Below are positions 34,128 to 47,200 of a DNA stretch of 64,000 nt, piece by piece. The notes beneath the pieces are model-generated. The model did no database searches. It was not told the origin of the DNA and saw only the letters and a list, made by a program, of their open reading frames with translations. The number at the start of each line of letters is the position of its first letter. Position 1 is the stretch's first letter. Position numbers and translations under genes: made by a program. This stretch comes from Suillus spraguei (taxonomy: Eukaryota; Basidiomycota; Agaricomycetes; Boletales; Suillaceae). Location: assembly GCA_016800925.1 (NCBI GenBank), contig JABCPU010000027.1, positions 289,856 to 353,855 of the forward strand, written 5' to 3'.

Positions 34128-35300
34128 ACTCAGTGATTCAATAATTTGCTTCTGGCAGAGGTAACATTCATTGAAAAAAATTGTATATACATCTATCACT
34201 ATGCAATTATGTCCACCTCCTCACAAGACCCTTTAACCTTCACCTCAACATCCAGTTCAATCTCGACCATCTTATCATGGATGCCCTCCTGTTGCTCCTC
34301 AATCATTTTTAAAGTTTTTCAATGTCTTATCATTGCATAAATGGCCAGCCCTGCTCAGACATCAACAGTAGTACACTCCCACATGTGTCATATGCAAAGG
34401 ATCAGTTGTATATAGGCCACAAATCTGATATGTCATGTACAGGGCATATTTCTACTGATAAGAAGCCTACATAATAATCAAGCTTGTGATAAGTGATCTG
34501 ATGCGTGATTTATCTCTCATATATGTCCCTAATGATGTATTTGAAGTTTTAGAAAGATCCATGAAGGACTGACTGAATGATAAGTAAAATGACATATGTG
34601 TGAAAAGTGACAATTGACATCTTTTTACACAAAGTCACATTTATATATGGTACAGTTTAAATATTTCATTCAAAATATGTAAGATACATGTTAGACTACT
34701 AAAGGAACCTATACTGCATATTGCCCTGAGGTTGGAGGGTGGTGAAAGGGATGTGGTGTATATCTCAGTTGACCCAGCGTCAAAGTCCTACAACTGCCCA
34801 ACTGACCATTTTCGATATTTTGGGACTTTGAACTTTCCCACAGTCAATTTCTTATCTATTTCACTTCCTCAGCACTCAATTCTTGTTGGATGGTTTTATA
34901 AATTTAGATATATCATAGTGAATGTATTTTAAATCTACTCCAGGTGTCTGATTAATAAACTTTGATGTTTTGAAAGTATGGGCTCCTTATCAGTAGAAAT
35001 AGTAAGCATTCACACTAGTTCAAAACTCCGGCCTATTTTAAGCTGATCCTTGTCATACAAAGCAAGTATATATGGTATTATAATGATATATGAAGAGGCT
35101 GTATTATTTATGCAAGAGTAAGATACTGAAAACATCAAAAGTGTGAGAAATGCGACTTTCTATGTTTTTGTTCTTGGATGTTGAGGTGAAGGTTAAAGGG
35201 TCTTGTGAGGAGGTTGGCATAATTGCATAGTAATTGATGTATATACAAATTTTTTCAATGAATGTTACCTCTGCCAGAAGCAAATTATTGAATCACTGAG
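34128..35300. mobile_element. ~1.17-kb element with ~130-bp terminal inverted repeats
   Basis: The left end (34128-34258) begins GATTCAATAATTTGCTTCTG and runs through AGACCCTTTAACCTTCACCT. The right end (35170-35300) is its near-perfect reverse complement. The interior is AT-rich with no convincing gene. Long inverted termini suggest a foldback or non-autonomous DNA transposon; flanking satellite sequence hides any target duplication. Confidence 0.7.
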
Positions 35301-35323
35301 TGCTGAGTGCCGAAACTCAAAAC

Positions 35324-36050
35324 TGTTATGGCCATGCAAAACCAGAGGCAATTCAGAAGTTCCAGCTTTGCATGGGGTCGTACTGGAGGGTCATACTAAT
35401 TCATGGGGGCTTGGCCTCAGCTTGTGCACTGTGCCCCTTGCCTGAGTACATGCCCCTAATTTCATATGAAGTCCAAAGAGGAGTTCTTGTGAAGTCCGAG
35501 GGAGAACCTTGGAGGAACTCTTGGGCTGGATTGCTCCATAGAGTGCCAATAAACTTCTGGAGAAGTGTAGAAAAACTATCCGGAGGTAGGCGAGATAGAG
35601 GTAAGACTACTGGGACAAGTCCCAAGTAGAATGGGTGAAGGGAAGACCACTGGATGAAGTCTAGGGCAGGATTGGAGCAAGGCTCCAGGGGGAAATATGA
35701 TCCACAGGAGGTCAAGGATAGGATAGGACAGGACAAGAGGTCCGGAGATAGGAGGTCCAGAGGATGAGGAGTGGAGGAATGCAGAAATGGAGGAGTGGAG
35801 GAGTGGAGAAACGGAGGAGCGGAGCTCTGTGGATTTGGGGGGAAGTATTGCCCTACTATGGAGGAGTAGGTCCGGAGATTATGTAAGGAAGGTACAGGCT
35901 ACTACGGATGAAGTCCAGAGTAGAAACAAACAGAGGAAGACTACCAAAGGTAGAGCTGGAGGTGAACAGAGATAAAGACTGGAGTTCGGACAAAGTTCGG
36001 AAAGTATAATATAACAAAGGGTCAAAGGTCCGGCCTAGGGAATACTAATT
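35324..36050 (-). repeat. LTR-like arm, right (inverted copy of 30930-31603)
   Basis: The arm starts TGTTATGGCCATGCAAAACC and continues through the complement of the GGGGCACAG box and the purine-rich GGAGGTCCGGAGATAGGAGG-type blocks. With the left arm it encloses 3.7 kb of satellite and the long-TIR element. Open frames at 35300-35975 are artefacts of this repeat. Confidence 0.6.
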
Positions 36051-36169
36051 TTACATGATATACATTTTGCAAGTTTCTGTCACATACTGTATTTCACACC
36101 CCATCTCCACTATGATCTCTGGCCCTGATCTCCATATTTCCGGACCTCCGGACCTCCACAGCTAGCCTG

Positions 36170-36460
36170 CCAACCCTAAATTTGGGATTTGGGTCTCAGG
36201 TCTTGGTACTCAACACTCGGTGAACTGTGTAAGGAAATAGAAATTGTACATGATACAGATGTTTGCGAGTTTTGAAATTTCAAGTTTTGGGTCTCGGGCT
36301 TCGGCACTCAGCACTCAGCACTCAGCACTTCATACATTGCCAGGAATTCAGGATTTGGGTCTCAGGTCTTGTTACTTGACAATTGGTGAACTGTGTAAGG
36401 AAATAGAAAATTTACATGATATACATTTTGTGAGTTTCAAGTTTTAAATGTGGATCTTCC
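36170..36460 (-). repeat. Two inverted copies of the satellite A unit
   Basis: GGTGAACTGTGTAAGGAAAT followed by a TACATGATA-type phrase occurs at about 36220 and 36386, the reverse complement of the satellite A core. Confidence 0.75.
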
Positions 36461-36479
36461 TTTGGATCAAATTCCTTTT

Positions 36480-39400
36480 ATTGTCTCACATTTTTCTGAG
36501 TCCGAGTGCAGAATCACGAGTGCCAAACCTCGAAATTGTGGACTACCAGATGTCAGAGTTCGGGGTTCAGCACTAAAAATGTGTGGGTCAAAGTCTTTTT
36601 ATTGCCTCACATTGATTCACACATTTTGAGTGCCGAACCCTGAACCCCGGCACCTGGCACTCAGGACTCGACACAAAATGTAAAGAATTTAAAACCTATC
36701 TGTTGAGTCACCTTGTGCCGGGTGCCAGGTAACAATGTGAAACATATCAATCCATACATCTTAAGTGCCAACCCCAAAGCCGGCACCTGGGACTCGGGAC
36801 TCATCACCATGTGAAAAATATTGATCTACATATTTTAAGTGCTGAACCCCAACCCCTGGCACCCGGGACTTAGAACAATGTGAGGCAATACAGAGATATT
36901 GATTCACACATATTGAGTGCCGAACCCCAAACTCTGGCACCCGGCACTCGGGACTCGGGCCTTGGGACTCATAACAATGTGAAAGATATCAATGCACATA
37001 TTTAGACACCAAACCCTGAACTCCGGCACCCGGCAGTCGGGAATCGGGACTCAGGCCTCATAACAATGTGAGAGATATTGATCCACATATTTTAACACCG
37101 AACCTCGAACCCCAGCACCTGGGAGTTAGAACAATGGTGAGGCAATCCAAAGATATTGATTTACACATGTTGAGTGCCAAACCCCAAACTCCGGCACCCG
37201 GCACTCAGGGATCAGGATTCGGGACTCATAACAATGTGAAAGATATCGATCCACATATTTTATGTGCTGAACCCTGAACTCCGGCACCCGGGAGTTAGAA
37301 CAATGTGAGGCAATACACAGATATTGATTTACACATGTTGAGTGCCGAACCCTGAACTCCGGCACCCGGCACTCGGGACTCGGGCCTTGGAACTTATAAC
37401 AATGTGAAAGATGTCAATGCACATATTCTATCACCAACCCCAAACCCCGGCACCCGGGAGTTAGAAATATGTGAGGCAATACAAAGATATTGATTTACAC
37501 ACATGTGGAGTGCCGAACCCCGAACTTCGGCACCCGGCAGTTGGGAATCTGGACTCGGGACTCATAACCATGTGAAAGATATCGATCCACATATTTAACC
37601 ACCCAACCCCGAACCCCAGCACCCGGGAGTGAGAACAATGTGAGTCAATACAAAGATATTGATGTACACATGTTGAATGCCGAACCCCGAACTCCGGCAC
37701 CCGACACTCGGGACTCGGGACTTGGTACTCATAACAATGAGACAGATATCGATCCACATATTTTAACACCAAACCCCAAACACCGCCACCCGTGAGTTAG
37801 AACCATGTGAGGCAATACAAAGTTGAGTCCTGAATTACGATCACTGAGTGCCGGGTTACCATGTGAGGCAATACAAAGATATTGATTTACACATGTTGAG
37901 TGCCGAACCCCGAGTGCCAGAGCTCGGGGTTCGGCAGTCAAAACAATGTGAAAGACCTCGATCCACATATTTTATGTGCCGAACCCCGAACTCCGGCACT
38001 CGGGACTTCCGAGCTCCGGCACCCGGGAGTTAGCACAATGTGAGGCAATACCATGATATTGATTTACACAAGTTGAGTGCCGATCCCGAGTGCCGAGTCC
38101 CAAGTGCCGGAGTTCGGGGTTCGGCACATAAAATATGTGGATCGAGGTCTTTCACATTGTTTTGACTGCCGAACCCCGAGCTCCGGCACTCGGGGTTCGG
38201 CACTCAACATGTGTAAATCAATATTATGGTATTGCCTCACATTGTGCTAACTCCCAGGTGCCGGAGCTCGGAAGTCCCGAGTCCCGAGTGCCAGAGCTCG
38301 GGTTCGGCAGTCAAAACAATGTGAAAGACCTCGATCCACATATTTTATGTGCCGAACCCCGAACTCCGGCACTCGGGACTCAGGACTTCCAAGCTCCGGC
38401 ACCCAGGAGTTAGCACAATGTGAGGCAATACCATAATATTGATTTACACATGTTGAGTGCCGAACCCCGAGCTCCGGCACCCGGCACTCGGGGATCGGCA
38501 CTCAACTTGTGTAAATCAATATCATGGTATTTCCTCACATTGTGCTGACTCCCGGGTGCGGAGCTCAGAAGTCCGGAGTCCTGAGTGCCGGAGTTCGGGG
38601 TTCAGCACATAAAATATGTGGATCGAGGTCTTTCACATTGTTTTGACTGCCGAACCCCGAGCTCCGGCACTCGGGGTTCGGCACTCAACATGTGTAAATT
38701 AATATCATGGTATTGCCTCACATTGTGCTAACTCCCGGGTTCCGGAGCTGGGGTTCGGCATCAACATGTGTAAATCAATATCATGGTATTGCCTCACATT
38801 GTGCTAACTGCCAGGTGCCGGAGCTCGGGGTTCGGCACTCAAAACAATGTGAAAGACCTCAATCCACATATTTTATGTGCCGAACCCCAAACTCCGGCAC
38901 CCGGCAATCGGGACTCGGGACTTGGTACTCATAACAATGTGAATGATATCGATCCACATATTTTAACACTGAACCCCAAACCCCGCCACCTGCAAGTTAC
39001 AACTATGTGAGGCAATACAACGATATTGATTTACACATGTTGAGTGCCGAACCCCGAGCTCCGGCACCTGGGAGTTAGCACAATGTGAGGCAATACCATG
39101 ATATTGATTTACACATGTTGAGTGCCGAACCCCGAGTGCCAGAGCTCGGGGTTCGGCAGTCAAAACAATGTGAAAGACCTCGATCCACATATTTTATGTG
39201 CCGAACCCCAAACTCCGGCACCCGGCACTCGGGACTCGGGACTTGGTACTCATAATGTGAAAGATCTTGAGCAACATATTGTCAGTGCTGAACCCTGAAC
39301 CCCGGCACCCAGCACTCGGGACTCGGGACTCAGAACAATGTGAGGCAATAGACACCTATTGATCCACACATTCTAAGTGCCGAACTCCGAACTCCGAAAT

Positions 39401-39900
39401 CTGGTAGTCTACTATTTAGGGGTTTGCGGTTCGGTACTCGGGCTTTTGCACTTGAGACCGAAAACAATGTTAGGCAATAAAATGACTTTGATCCACACAT
39501 TTTTGGTAGATATCTTTTTCATCTCAAATCTTGAATCTCGAGTGCCGAACCCCGAATCCCGAAATCTGGTAGTCTACAATTTCAGGGTTCGGTCCTCGGG
39601 ACTCAGACACATGTCAGGCAACAACAAAACTTTGATTCACACATTTTTGGTAGATGTCTGTTTTGTCTCAAATCTCGAGTTTCTAGTTTCTAGTTTCGGT
39701 ACTCTGCACCTGCACCCAGCACTCGGCACTAGATGACTCCACACATGGACTTTAAATCTTTCACCTTGTGTGTTGTGTTTCGGGTGTCCGGGTATCCGGA
39801 ATTCAGGAAATCTCTAGTTTGAATCTCCAGTTTCGAGTTCCTGGATTCGGGACTTGGCACCTGGCACCCGGCACCTCAATTATCGATGAATGTCAGACAT
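36480..39900. repeat. Satellite array B, ~167-bp composite units with inverted segments
   Basis: Units alternate AACAATGTGAGGCAATACAA / GATATTGATTTACACATGTT with AATGTGAAAGATATCGATCC, separated by GC-rich AGTGCCGAACCCCGAACTCC / GGCACCCGG words. GATTTACACATGTTGAGTGC-like anchors at 37160, 37330, 37493 and 37660 give a ~167-bp period. Segments near 38100-38260 and 38490-38860 run in the opposite direction. The AGTGCCGAACCCCGAA core is shared with satellite A. Confidence 0.85.
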
Positions 39901-40039
39901 GATGAATTCAGGTTTTCGTGCTTCAGGGTTTAGATTTTGGTGGTCGATGGTAGGTATATGCACTCATAGGGTGCATGTATCCTATGTGTTTGATTCTCTG
40001 GTGGGTACATCAGCTGTACGTCTTTATGATACATATCTA

Positions 40040-40510
40040 GGCCCACCCGTATATGTAATATATTTTACCTCGGCCCACCCGTCTATGCAATAAATATTTT
40101 ACTGCACCCTCAGCCCACCCGTCTATGTAATACACCCCACGTCGGCCTACCCGTATATGTAATATTCTCTCCCCTCGGCCCACCCGTATATGTGATATTC
40201 TCTCACCTTGGCCCACCCATATATGTAATATTCTCTTACCTTGGCCCACCCGTCTATGCAATAATATTTGCCTTGCATCTCTCTTCAGCCCAGCTGTCTA
40301 TAATATCCTACTCTACATACTACCCAGATGGGCCCACCCATCTCTGTCGGGGATGATATCCCCCTGGCCCATCCGTCAACATCAGAAATCATGTTTCCCT
40401 CGGCCCACCCGTCTCTCCCGAAAATACAAGTCTCCCGGCCCACCCGTCTCCATCGGAAATAATTTTCCCCCCGGCCCATCCGTCAACATCGAGGATATAC
40501 ATAACCTCGG
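40040..40510 (-). repeat. Spaced GGGTGGGCC array, inverted relative to 30530-30890
   Basis: On this strand GGCCCACCCGT recurs about a dozen times every 25-55 bp, usually followed by ATATGTAATAT or CTATGTAATA. It ends at CTCGGCCCATGGTCCGCTGG, the complement of the start of the array at 30.5 kb. Confidence 0.75.
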
Positions 40511-40790
40511 CCCATGGTCCGCTGGCCCGTCTTTGACGGGATATTATGTGGGTCGGGTGACCCATATAGTACGGAGTTTGTCACTGAAGGGGCTCCCTAT
40601 GCTCCGGATAACCTTCAGACGTACCATATCCGATACCTTCGGAAGTCCAGATCCACCATGCAACTCCTTCCAGATCTTCAGACGTATACCTACTCCCTGA
40701 AATAAGGGGCATTACTTGGGAAAGGGGCACAGTGCACGAACTGAGGCCAAAGCCCTTTGGATCCTTCACCCTTTGAGTACGGTCATAACA
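40511..40790. repeat. LTR end related to the 48190-48958 LTR
   Basis: GAAAGGGGCACAGTGCACGA, ACTGAGGCCAAAGCCC and a final GAGTACGGTCATAACA match, with few changes, the last ~75 bp of the solo LTR ending at 48958. The other end of this LTR was not located; it may include the GGGTGGGCC array. Confidence 0.6.
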
Positions 40791-42156
40791 CCCCCTCTGA
40801 CTTTCCTTGCCATTACTCCTTAAACCCTCTGGATAGTGGCACTCTTCCCATTCATGCTTGAACTTCCAGTCATGCTGGGCAGTTTTGACTTGGGCACACC
40901 AATAGTGGGTGATGGAAGTCTAGATGGCAGTAGTGCTCCTCCTGTGGGATGGGGCAGCCCAGAAGCCATGCATACAGTCGCAAAGCACAATGGCGGGCAG
41001 GGACTCTTTGATACAGCAGCAATATTAGATATGGTTGGTATCTTTACTGATGACATGGTGGGCTTCAGTACACTAGATGGTTTTATGGCCTGTGCAGGTT
41101 GGGAGGGCGTGTACATCTCAAGGTGTGAATGGGGAGGCTCAGTAGCTTTTATCCACAGACTGAGGATGCTCGTTTGCCCTAGCATAGGCTGCATGCCCTG
41201 TTCATGCTTGCAAACTAAGGCCAGCAGGCATCAACCTGGGAGGAGGGCGGCGGACACCCGTTAATATTGGTTTGTAGATCAGCGTGGGTAGTACAGTCAG
41301 TGCCACTTCCTCCTCAGCGCTGCTTCCAGCAGACGATGAGCCCGCACTAGACACAGAAGTTGTCCTGTCATGTGCTCTGGGCCACTTCACAATGCACAGT
41401 GCTTGCACAGGGGCAGCAGGAACTGGTGCAACAAATGCCAGCGAAACCCTCGGTGGTGTCGCTGTTTGCAATACAGGAGAAAGGATCGGGGATAAATGTG
41501 CAAATGCCTTCAGTGACTCAGAAACTTCATGCTCGGTTGCAGCAACCACAGCTGGCAGGGGGCAGGGCAACCACAATTTCATTCCCAGAGAGGCTGCTTT
41601 ATCTTGTTGTCAATCTCACAGTTGCAGGGGAGCTGATACAATAGCATGAAAAACAGGAAAAAAAATAAAGACATGAATGTACCATTCACAGCAACAATGG
41701 AAGGTGATGGCTGTGGTTTTGGACTGGACCCCTAGCAGCACATTTTTATCTGTGAAGCTGATGGCATTGATCATGGAAGCTAGTGGTACCAATGTAGCAT
41801 GATTTGCACGGACCGCTGTCACTGGTGAGGACTAACGTTCCACTCCAGAATTGGGAGAAGCTAGGGTGAGCTTTACTACTTTACGCAGTGTGGCATCTAG
41901 AGATATATCAGCGAGAGGAGTGCGCTGAACATGATAGTGTGGTGTAATTGGTGTTTCCATGGAATGTGTAGCTAGGTTCAAACAGAAGCGATTCCAGGTG
42001 GGATGGGATGATGTAGAAACAGTTCTGTGTTATTGTGGTGGAGGTCGGTTTTTCCACTGTACAAGGCTATGGATTATGCAATATGCAATATGCAATATAC
42101 ATACGGAACATCATGCATGATTAAGTTTATTCTCCTGTGAACAAATACAAAATAAA
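40791..42156. other. Unassigned; low-complexity open frames on both strands
   Basis: Overlapping frames at 40836-41264 (+), 41194-40820 (-), 41582-41202 (-) and 41822-41616 (-) are rich in Ser, Pro, Ala and Val. The minus frames (SFTDKNVLLGVQSKTTAITF; SVSSAGSSSAGSSAEEE) look more protein-like, but no family was recognised. This may be part of an unrecognised element. Confidence 0.25.
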
Positions 42157-42158
42157 TA

Positions 42159-42864
42159 CTATTGTTGGGCCAGAGTTGCAAGATGGTAGAGAGTTGCAAA
42201 ACACCTCATAGCACAAAACACAACACATTCTAAACCTCTAACTCTTGGAAATGAGACCTTTTATTATCAATCTATAGTACTGTATTTTTCGTTTTAAAAA
42301 GAAAACATGATGAATGCCCTCGGCATCAAAATTATCCCCCAAGTCACATGCTTTCATGTAAAACAATCAAGGGAAGTGTAAACCCCAGCCAAAAAAAGTC
42401 TTCTTTTTTCCAGGAACTCTTTATACTAGTCCTCACCTCCTCCATATTTTTATAACATGATTAGACCAGAGTTGCTGTTGTTATCGACGATGTAATCACG
42501 ACAGTCAGAGAATGCTCAAGCGTGACATTCGTGAGCGGAGTACTAATTCTTATTGTTCAACGCTACTGAGAATTTGGGTGTACTGAGCGTCAGATCATCG
42601 GAGTTCAAACGTGCAGCCGTAACAGAATGTGACACCTGCGCCAACACACCTGTGGGAAGCTTTGCAACTCTCTACTATTTCTAACATTTAGAGTCGGCAT
42701 CCTTCTGGCAGTATCATTTTTGCATATTTATTTCTTCTGTGAACTGGAGCTCCATTCTGACACACGTAGTTACAGTTCCATATATTTTTCTCATCTTAAT
42801 GTGTCGCAAAAAATGAGTTATGAAAATGAGGTCGTCAGATTTTGCAACTCTGGCCCAACGATAG
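42159..42864. mobile_element. 706-bp MITE with TA target duplication
   Basis: Both ends carry inverted CTAT(T/C)GTTGGGCCAGAG followed by TTGCAA, and TA flanks each side (42157-42158 and 42865-42866). A second inverted pair lies inside: GTAGAGAGTTGCAAA near 42185 and TTTGCAACTCTCTAC near 42661. There is no coding frame. TA duplication and TIRs suggest a Tc1/mariner-related non-autonomous element. Confidence 0.65.
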
Positions 42865-43981
42865 TATACTCATAACTTTGTTATCTTTATCATGACGCAT
42901 GCTCGCCGTGCTCGACGTCGTTCGAGCAGAAAATTGTCCCCTTCGAAAAAAGCAGCTCTGTGACGAGCGCACACAACAAGGTATCTACAACTTGAAGCAT
43001 GAAGTCTCACTGCAAACCACACAATAACATCTTTCCAAGGGCTTTGGCTTTTCCTCGATAGGACTCCAGTGCTGGACTGACAAGAAACAGACAGCGAAGG
43101 GAGCAGAGACTCAAACTAAGCTTAGTGACTCAGATGTACTGTAGATATCGTATAAAATAATTAGAAATTAAATTGAAGCAGAGACAGCTGCATAAATCGA
43201 CGATTCAGAATCGAGTGAATCGACTCCAGAGCCGATTCACTCGATTCCGAATCGACCCTCAAAATCGGTTGCCGAATTACACGACTGAATCGTCGTCTGA
43301 ATCGTCAACCCCAGTGAAAACCCAGAATGGCTGAGATTGTGCGAGGTTGTGCGTGAACTTGAGAAGCGTGTGAGATTGGCTGGCGAAGTTATTACTAATA
43401 ATAGCACCAGCTGAGATCGAATTATCTCTTCTTGTCGCCGCTGCATGTTGCATGTTGCATGCGGCAATAGTTTGAGATTGTGTGAGGTCATCTTCATTGT
43501 TGCACATCAGCTAACAGCTCCATCAATCGGGAACACTTCTTCAAAAGCTCCTCCAGACGTACCACACACATATATATATTGCGCCTTGTGTCGCTATACC
43601 CCAATACCCCTTTCTTCCTCCCCCACCATGGCGCCTCACCCGTGCAAAGACCGATCTCATTTATGAAGATTACCACCTTGTGAGTTATTGATTATATCTG
43701 TGAATATATGGTACGTTCACCTTATGCCACTTAACCGCTTTGTCCTTATCTTGATCGAACAGTGTGAAACTGGCGCTTGCAAGTGCCTCACTCATTTCAG
43801 ACCGCACCCGCTCGAACTTTTTCTGGTATGCAACTTCCTCGTTTATTATACATATTTTTCCATTAATCATCCTGCAGGAGCTTCCCCTAGATATACTACA
43901 GGTATGCCTCTTCTTTGCTCTGTTTTGTTTCACTGTGGGATTCGTCTAGTCAGCGCCATAATCGATCAAGCCTATCAGGCC
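42865..43981. other. Intergenic, with a 22-bp-stem palindrome at 43198-43255
   Basis: CGATTCAGAATCGAGTGAAT and its complement form a hairpin around a ~12-nt loop. Short frames between 43445 and 43981 may be exons of a host gene split by the LINE (see 51083-51418). Confidence 0.4.
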
Positions 43982-44207
43982 CTCACGACAGATTTTTTTT
44001 TTTTTTTTTTTTTTTTGATCCTTGTTTATTGTCCGTTGGGGCTATGCCCTATGATGGACACTACCTACTGTACATCTAATCTATTCGTATATGCTTTGGT
44101 CCGTTTTTTGGTTGTCTATGCTATACAGTGGTCCTGGCTTGCGCGCGGACGTTAGGGCCTTCTTCAGGCTCTTGATATGATTTGTGCGACTTGTTGTCGC
44201 GTTTCCT

Positions 44208-47200
44208 CTATTCCTTCTCCTTTTCCGCTGGGGGGGTTACATCTCCGAAGGTTTGTTCCAATCTTCTCGTGCGCGCGATGTACGTCAACGTTGCTCTCAT
44301 TCCCTTGCTTTCGTTCAGCAGGTACTCGATTTTGCATTGTCTTGCTCCGACTTCTTTCCTCATTTGTTCTCTCTGGTTCACGTATGCTGGGCAGACTAGG
44401 ATGAAGTGGTGTACCGTTTCGTCATGGTTTTCGCATGCTGGGCAACGCGCCGTTGGGGATTTCGCTATTCGTTTGAGGTGTTTGTTGAGCGCTATATGTC
44501 CCGTGCGGAGTTGAAACATCAGTGAGCTGTGACGTCTCGGTAGCTTCTCTATCTTCTTTGCAAACTTCTTTGATGGTGCTGACGTGTCGACTGATTTGAG
44601 CAGTGTGTAGCGCGGTGAGTTCTCCATGATGGTGGTGGCCTCTTTTTTGATCTTTGCGTAGAAGTGTTGTCTTAGTGCCGCTTTGCTCCTTGGTAGGATT
44701 CTGAGTTCTCCTTCCTCGGTTAGGAGCGACTTTGGCTGGGCTCGTGTGTCTGATGATTCGCCTCGTGCGGCGCGTTTCGCGTGAGTGTCTGCCTCTTCAT
44801 TCCCTGGTATCCCTACATGGCCTGGCGTCCATCTGACTTTGAGTTTTCTTTCGTCGTGCTCAGGGATGAGTCTTCTAAGATCATCGTGGAATTGGTCCAT
44901 GAGGTAGTGTCCTGGCTGTGAGCGGAAAGCTTCGGTTGCTCTTATCGCTGCCTGATTGTCGACACCTAGGGATATGGTGCCCCTTCTTCCTCCCGTCTCC
45001 TTCAGCAGTTGTACTGCTAATATCATCCCCACCAACTCTGCTTCATAGACCGTATGCTCGCGGTCGCTCCCCAAGTGAAACCTCTTGCTTCCTATCACTT
45101 CGTTGCCTCTCATGACCACTGCTGCTCCTCCAACTCCCCCATCCACCATTGACCCGTCTGAGTACGCCCTTAGGTTTTCATCGGCGAGTCCGTCTTCTAT
45201 CTTTGCTGTCTCGGCCTTCTCCGCTATGTGGATGTCTACATCCGGCTCCCACTTGGGGTAGTGTCTGACTGGGTCTATCTTTTCCACCGTCGATGGGTTG
45301 ATCCTGAATTCGTACATCAGCTTATGCAGTGGGGATGGATAGCGTTTTTTCCCCTTAAAATCTCTCTCTTTGCCGTAATCGTATGCGTTCTTGATTCCCT
45401 TGGCTAGTGGATGTTTCTGTGGGAGTGTCGCCATTCTGAGCGTGGCTCTGTAGCACGCTTTTCGAAGAGTCTGCTGAAAAGGTAGTACATTAGCGTGCGC
45501 GTCTAGCATGTCTGTGGGACTTGATCTTAGTCCTCCCGCAATTGATATGGTTGCCATTCTCTGCACTCGCGCCATCTGCGAGGCGAAGCCTCTTGCTCCT
45601 CGCCCTTTCCCCCTTTTCCCCCTCCCCTTTTCTACTAGACCTGCGCACCACACATCTGCGGCGTACAACATCTTCGGGACGATTACTCCCTCATACAGTT
45701 TTTTCATCAGTTTCCCGTGTATTCCCTTCGTCGGACGTATCATCCGGCTACATGCTAGCGCGTACTTCGTTCCTTTGGCCAGTGCGTGGGCCGCCTGCTC
45801 CTTGAAGTTTAGATTTTCGTCGATGATGATTCCTAGAAATTTGTGCGACTTCGAAGGTTGGATTGTGTGATCGCGGATGGTGATGGGTACTCGTGGCGTA
45901 GGGACTGTCTTGTTGGGGTTTTCGGTGCTTCGAACTCGTATCCTGGAAAGACAAATTAGTGCGGTTTTGTCTAGCTCAAACTCAGCGTTGTATTCCTCGC
46001 TCCAGTCAAGTGCACCTCCTTGCTTTTCCATCATGTTTTTGACCTTTGCGTTTGATTCCTCGTATGAGCGCCCTCTTGCTATTAGCGCTACATCGTCGAT
46101 GAATCCTAGACTCAGTTCTCCTTTGCTGGGTCTCGGGTCTGCGACTCGCAGGACTGGTGCGTTGTAGAAGATGAAGCCCATTGGGGATAGCGGACATCCC
46201 TGGTCTAGTCCATCTGACACATTGAACAAGTTTGACTGGTAGTCGTCGAAAAAGAGATGCGTCGTTCTGTTGTCCAGTCTTCGTTTGTACCAATCTACAT
46301 ATTCCTTTGGTATTCTTGCTTTTCTGAGGTTGTGTAGTAGCTTGCTTGCTACCACGCTCGGGAAGGCCGCCTTTACGTCAAGGAAGAGTAGGGAAACGTG
46401 GTTGTTTGTTTTCGACGCCCAGGAATCTGTTATGAACTTAGTTAGCAGGTGGAGGGAGTCTACCGTTGATCGTCCCGGTCGACCGCCGAAGTGGGTTGGG
46501 GGTAATAGATGGTGTTCTTCTGCAATATATGTTAGATCGTCGGCAACACATGATGAAAGGATCTTAGCCATCGTGTCTAATAGCGTTATCGGTCTATATG
46601 CCTTCGGGACACTGTAGTCTGGCCTTCCTGGCTTCCTGAGTACGATCGTCGAGGAACATTTCCATTCGTTCGGGTACACTTCGAGGGTGAACGTAGCTCT
46701 GTATATTGGTGCCATGAATGGTACAAGAAGGTCAGCGCATTTCATGAATACTACGTTGCTTATCCCATTGGGTCCTGGGGCTTTGAACGGTGATAGTTTC
46801 GCGATTGCTCTGTGTACTTGCTGGTTCGTGATTGGTCTGAATTCACATATTGGAGGGTCGTAGTCGAAGTCCGGGTTCACTTGGTCATCGTCTGGCGGCG
46901 TTCTGAAGAATACCTCGTAAAGTAGCTCGCTCTTTCGGGTGTTATCTTGCATCGTGTTGTCCTGATTGTTTTCCCTCGGGTCTTGGAGGGTTTTGATCCT
47001 TGTGTGTATCTGGTCGGAAGGGTCGCCTGCTACGTATCTATGAAAGGTCCATACTCCTGTGAATGTCAGTTCCTCTAACCATTCTGTCCAATGGTTTGTC
47101 TTCGCTCGCTTGATACTTTCTGAGAATCGGTTTCGTGCGATTCTATATTCCTCGTGCACTGGGTCGTTTCGTCTCGCTAATTTCTTTCTTGATATCCTTC

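Noticed and set aside
31800..39900. CRISPR-like or protein-coding interpretation of the regular repeats
   Set aside because: Units are ~170 bp with no spacer-repeat structure, the sequence is eukaryotic, and the open frames simply follow the repeat.
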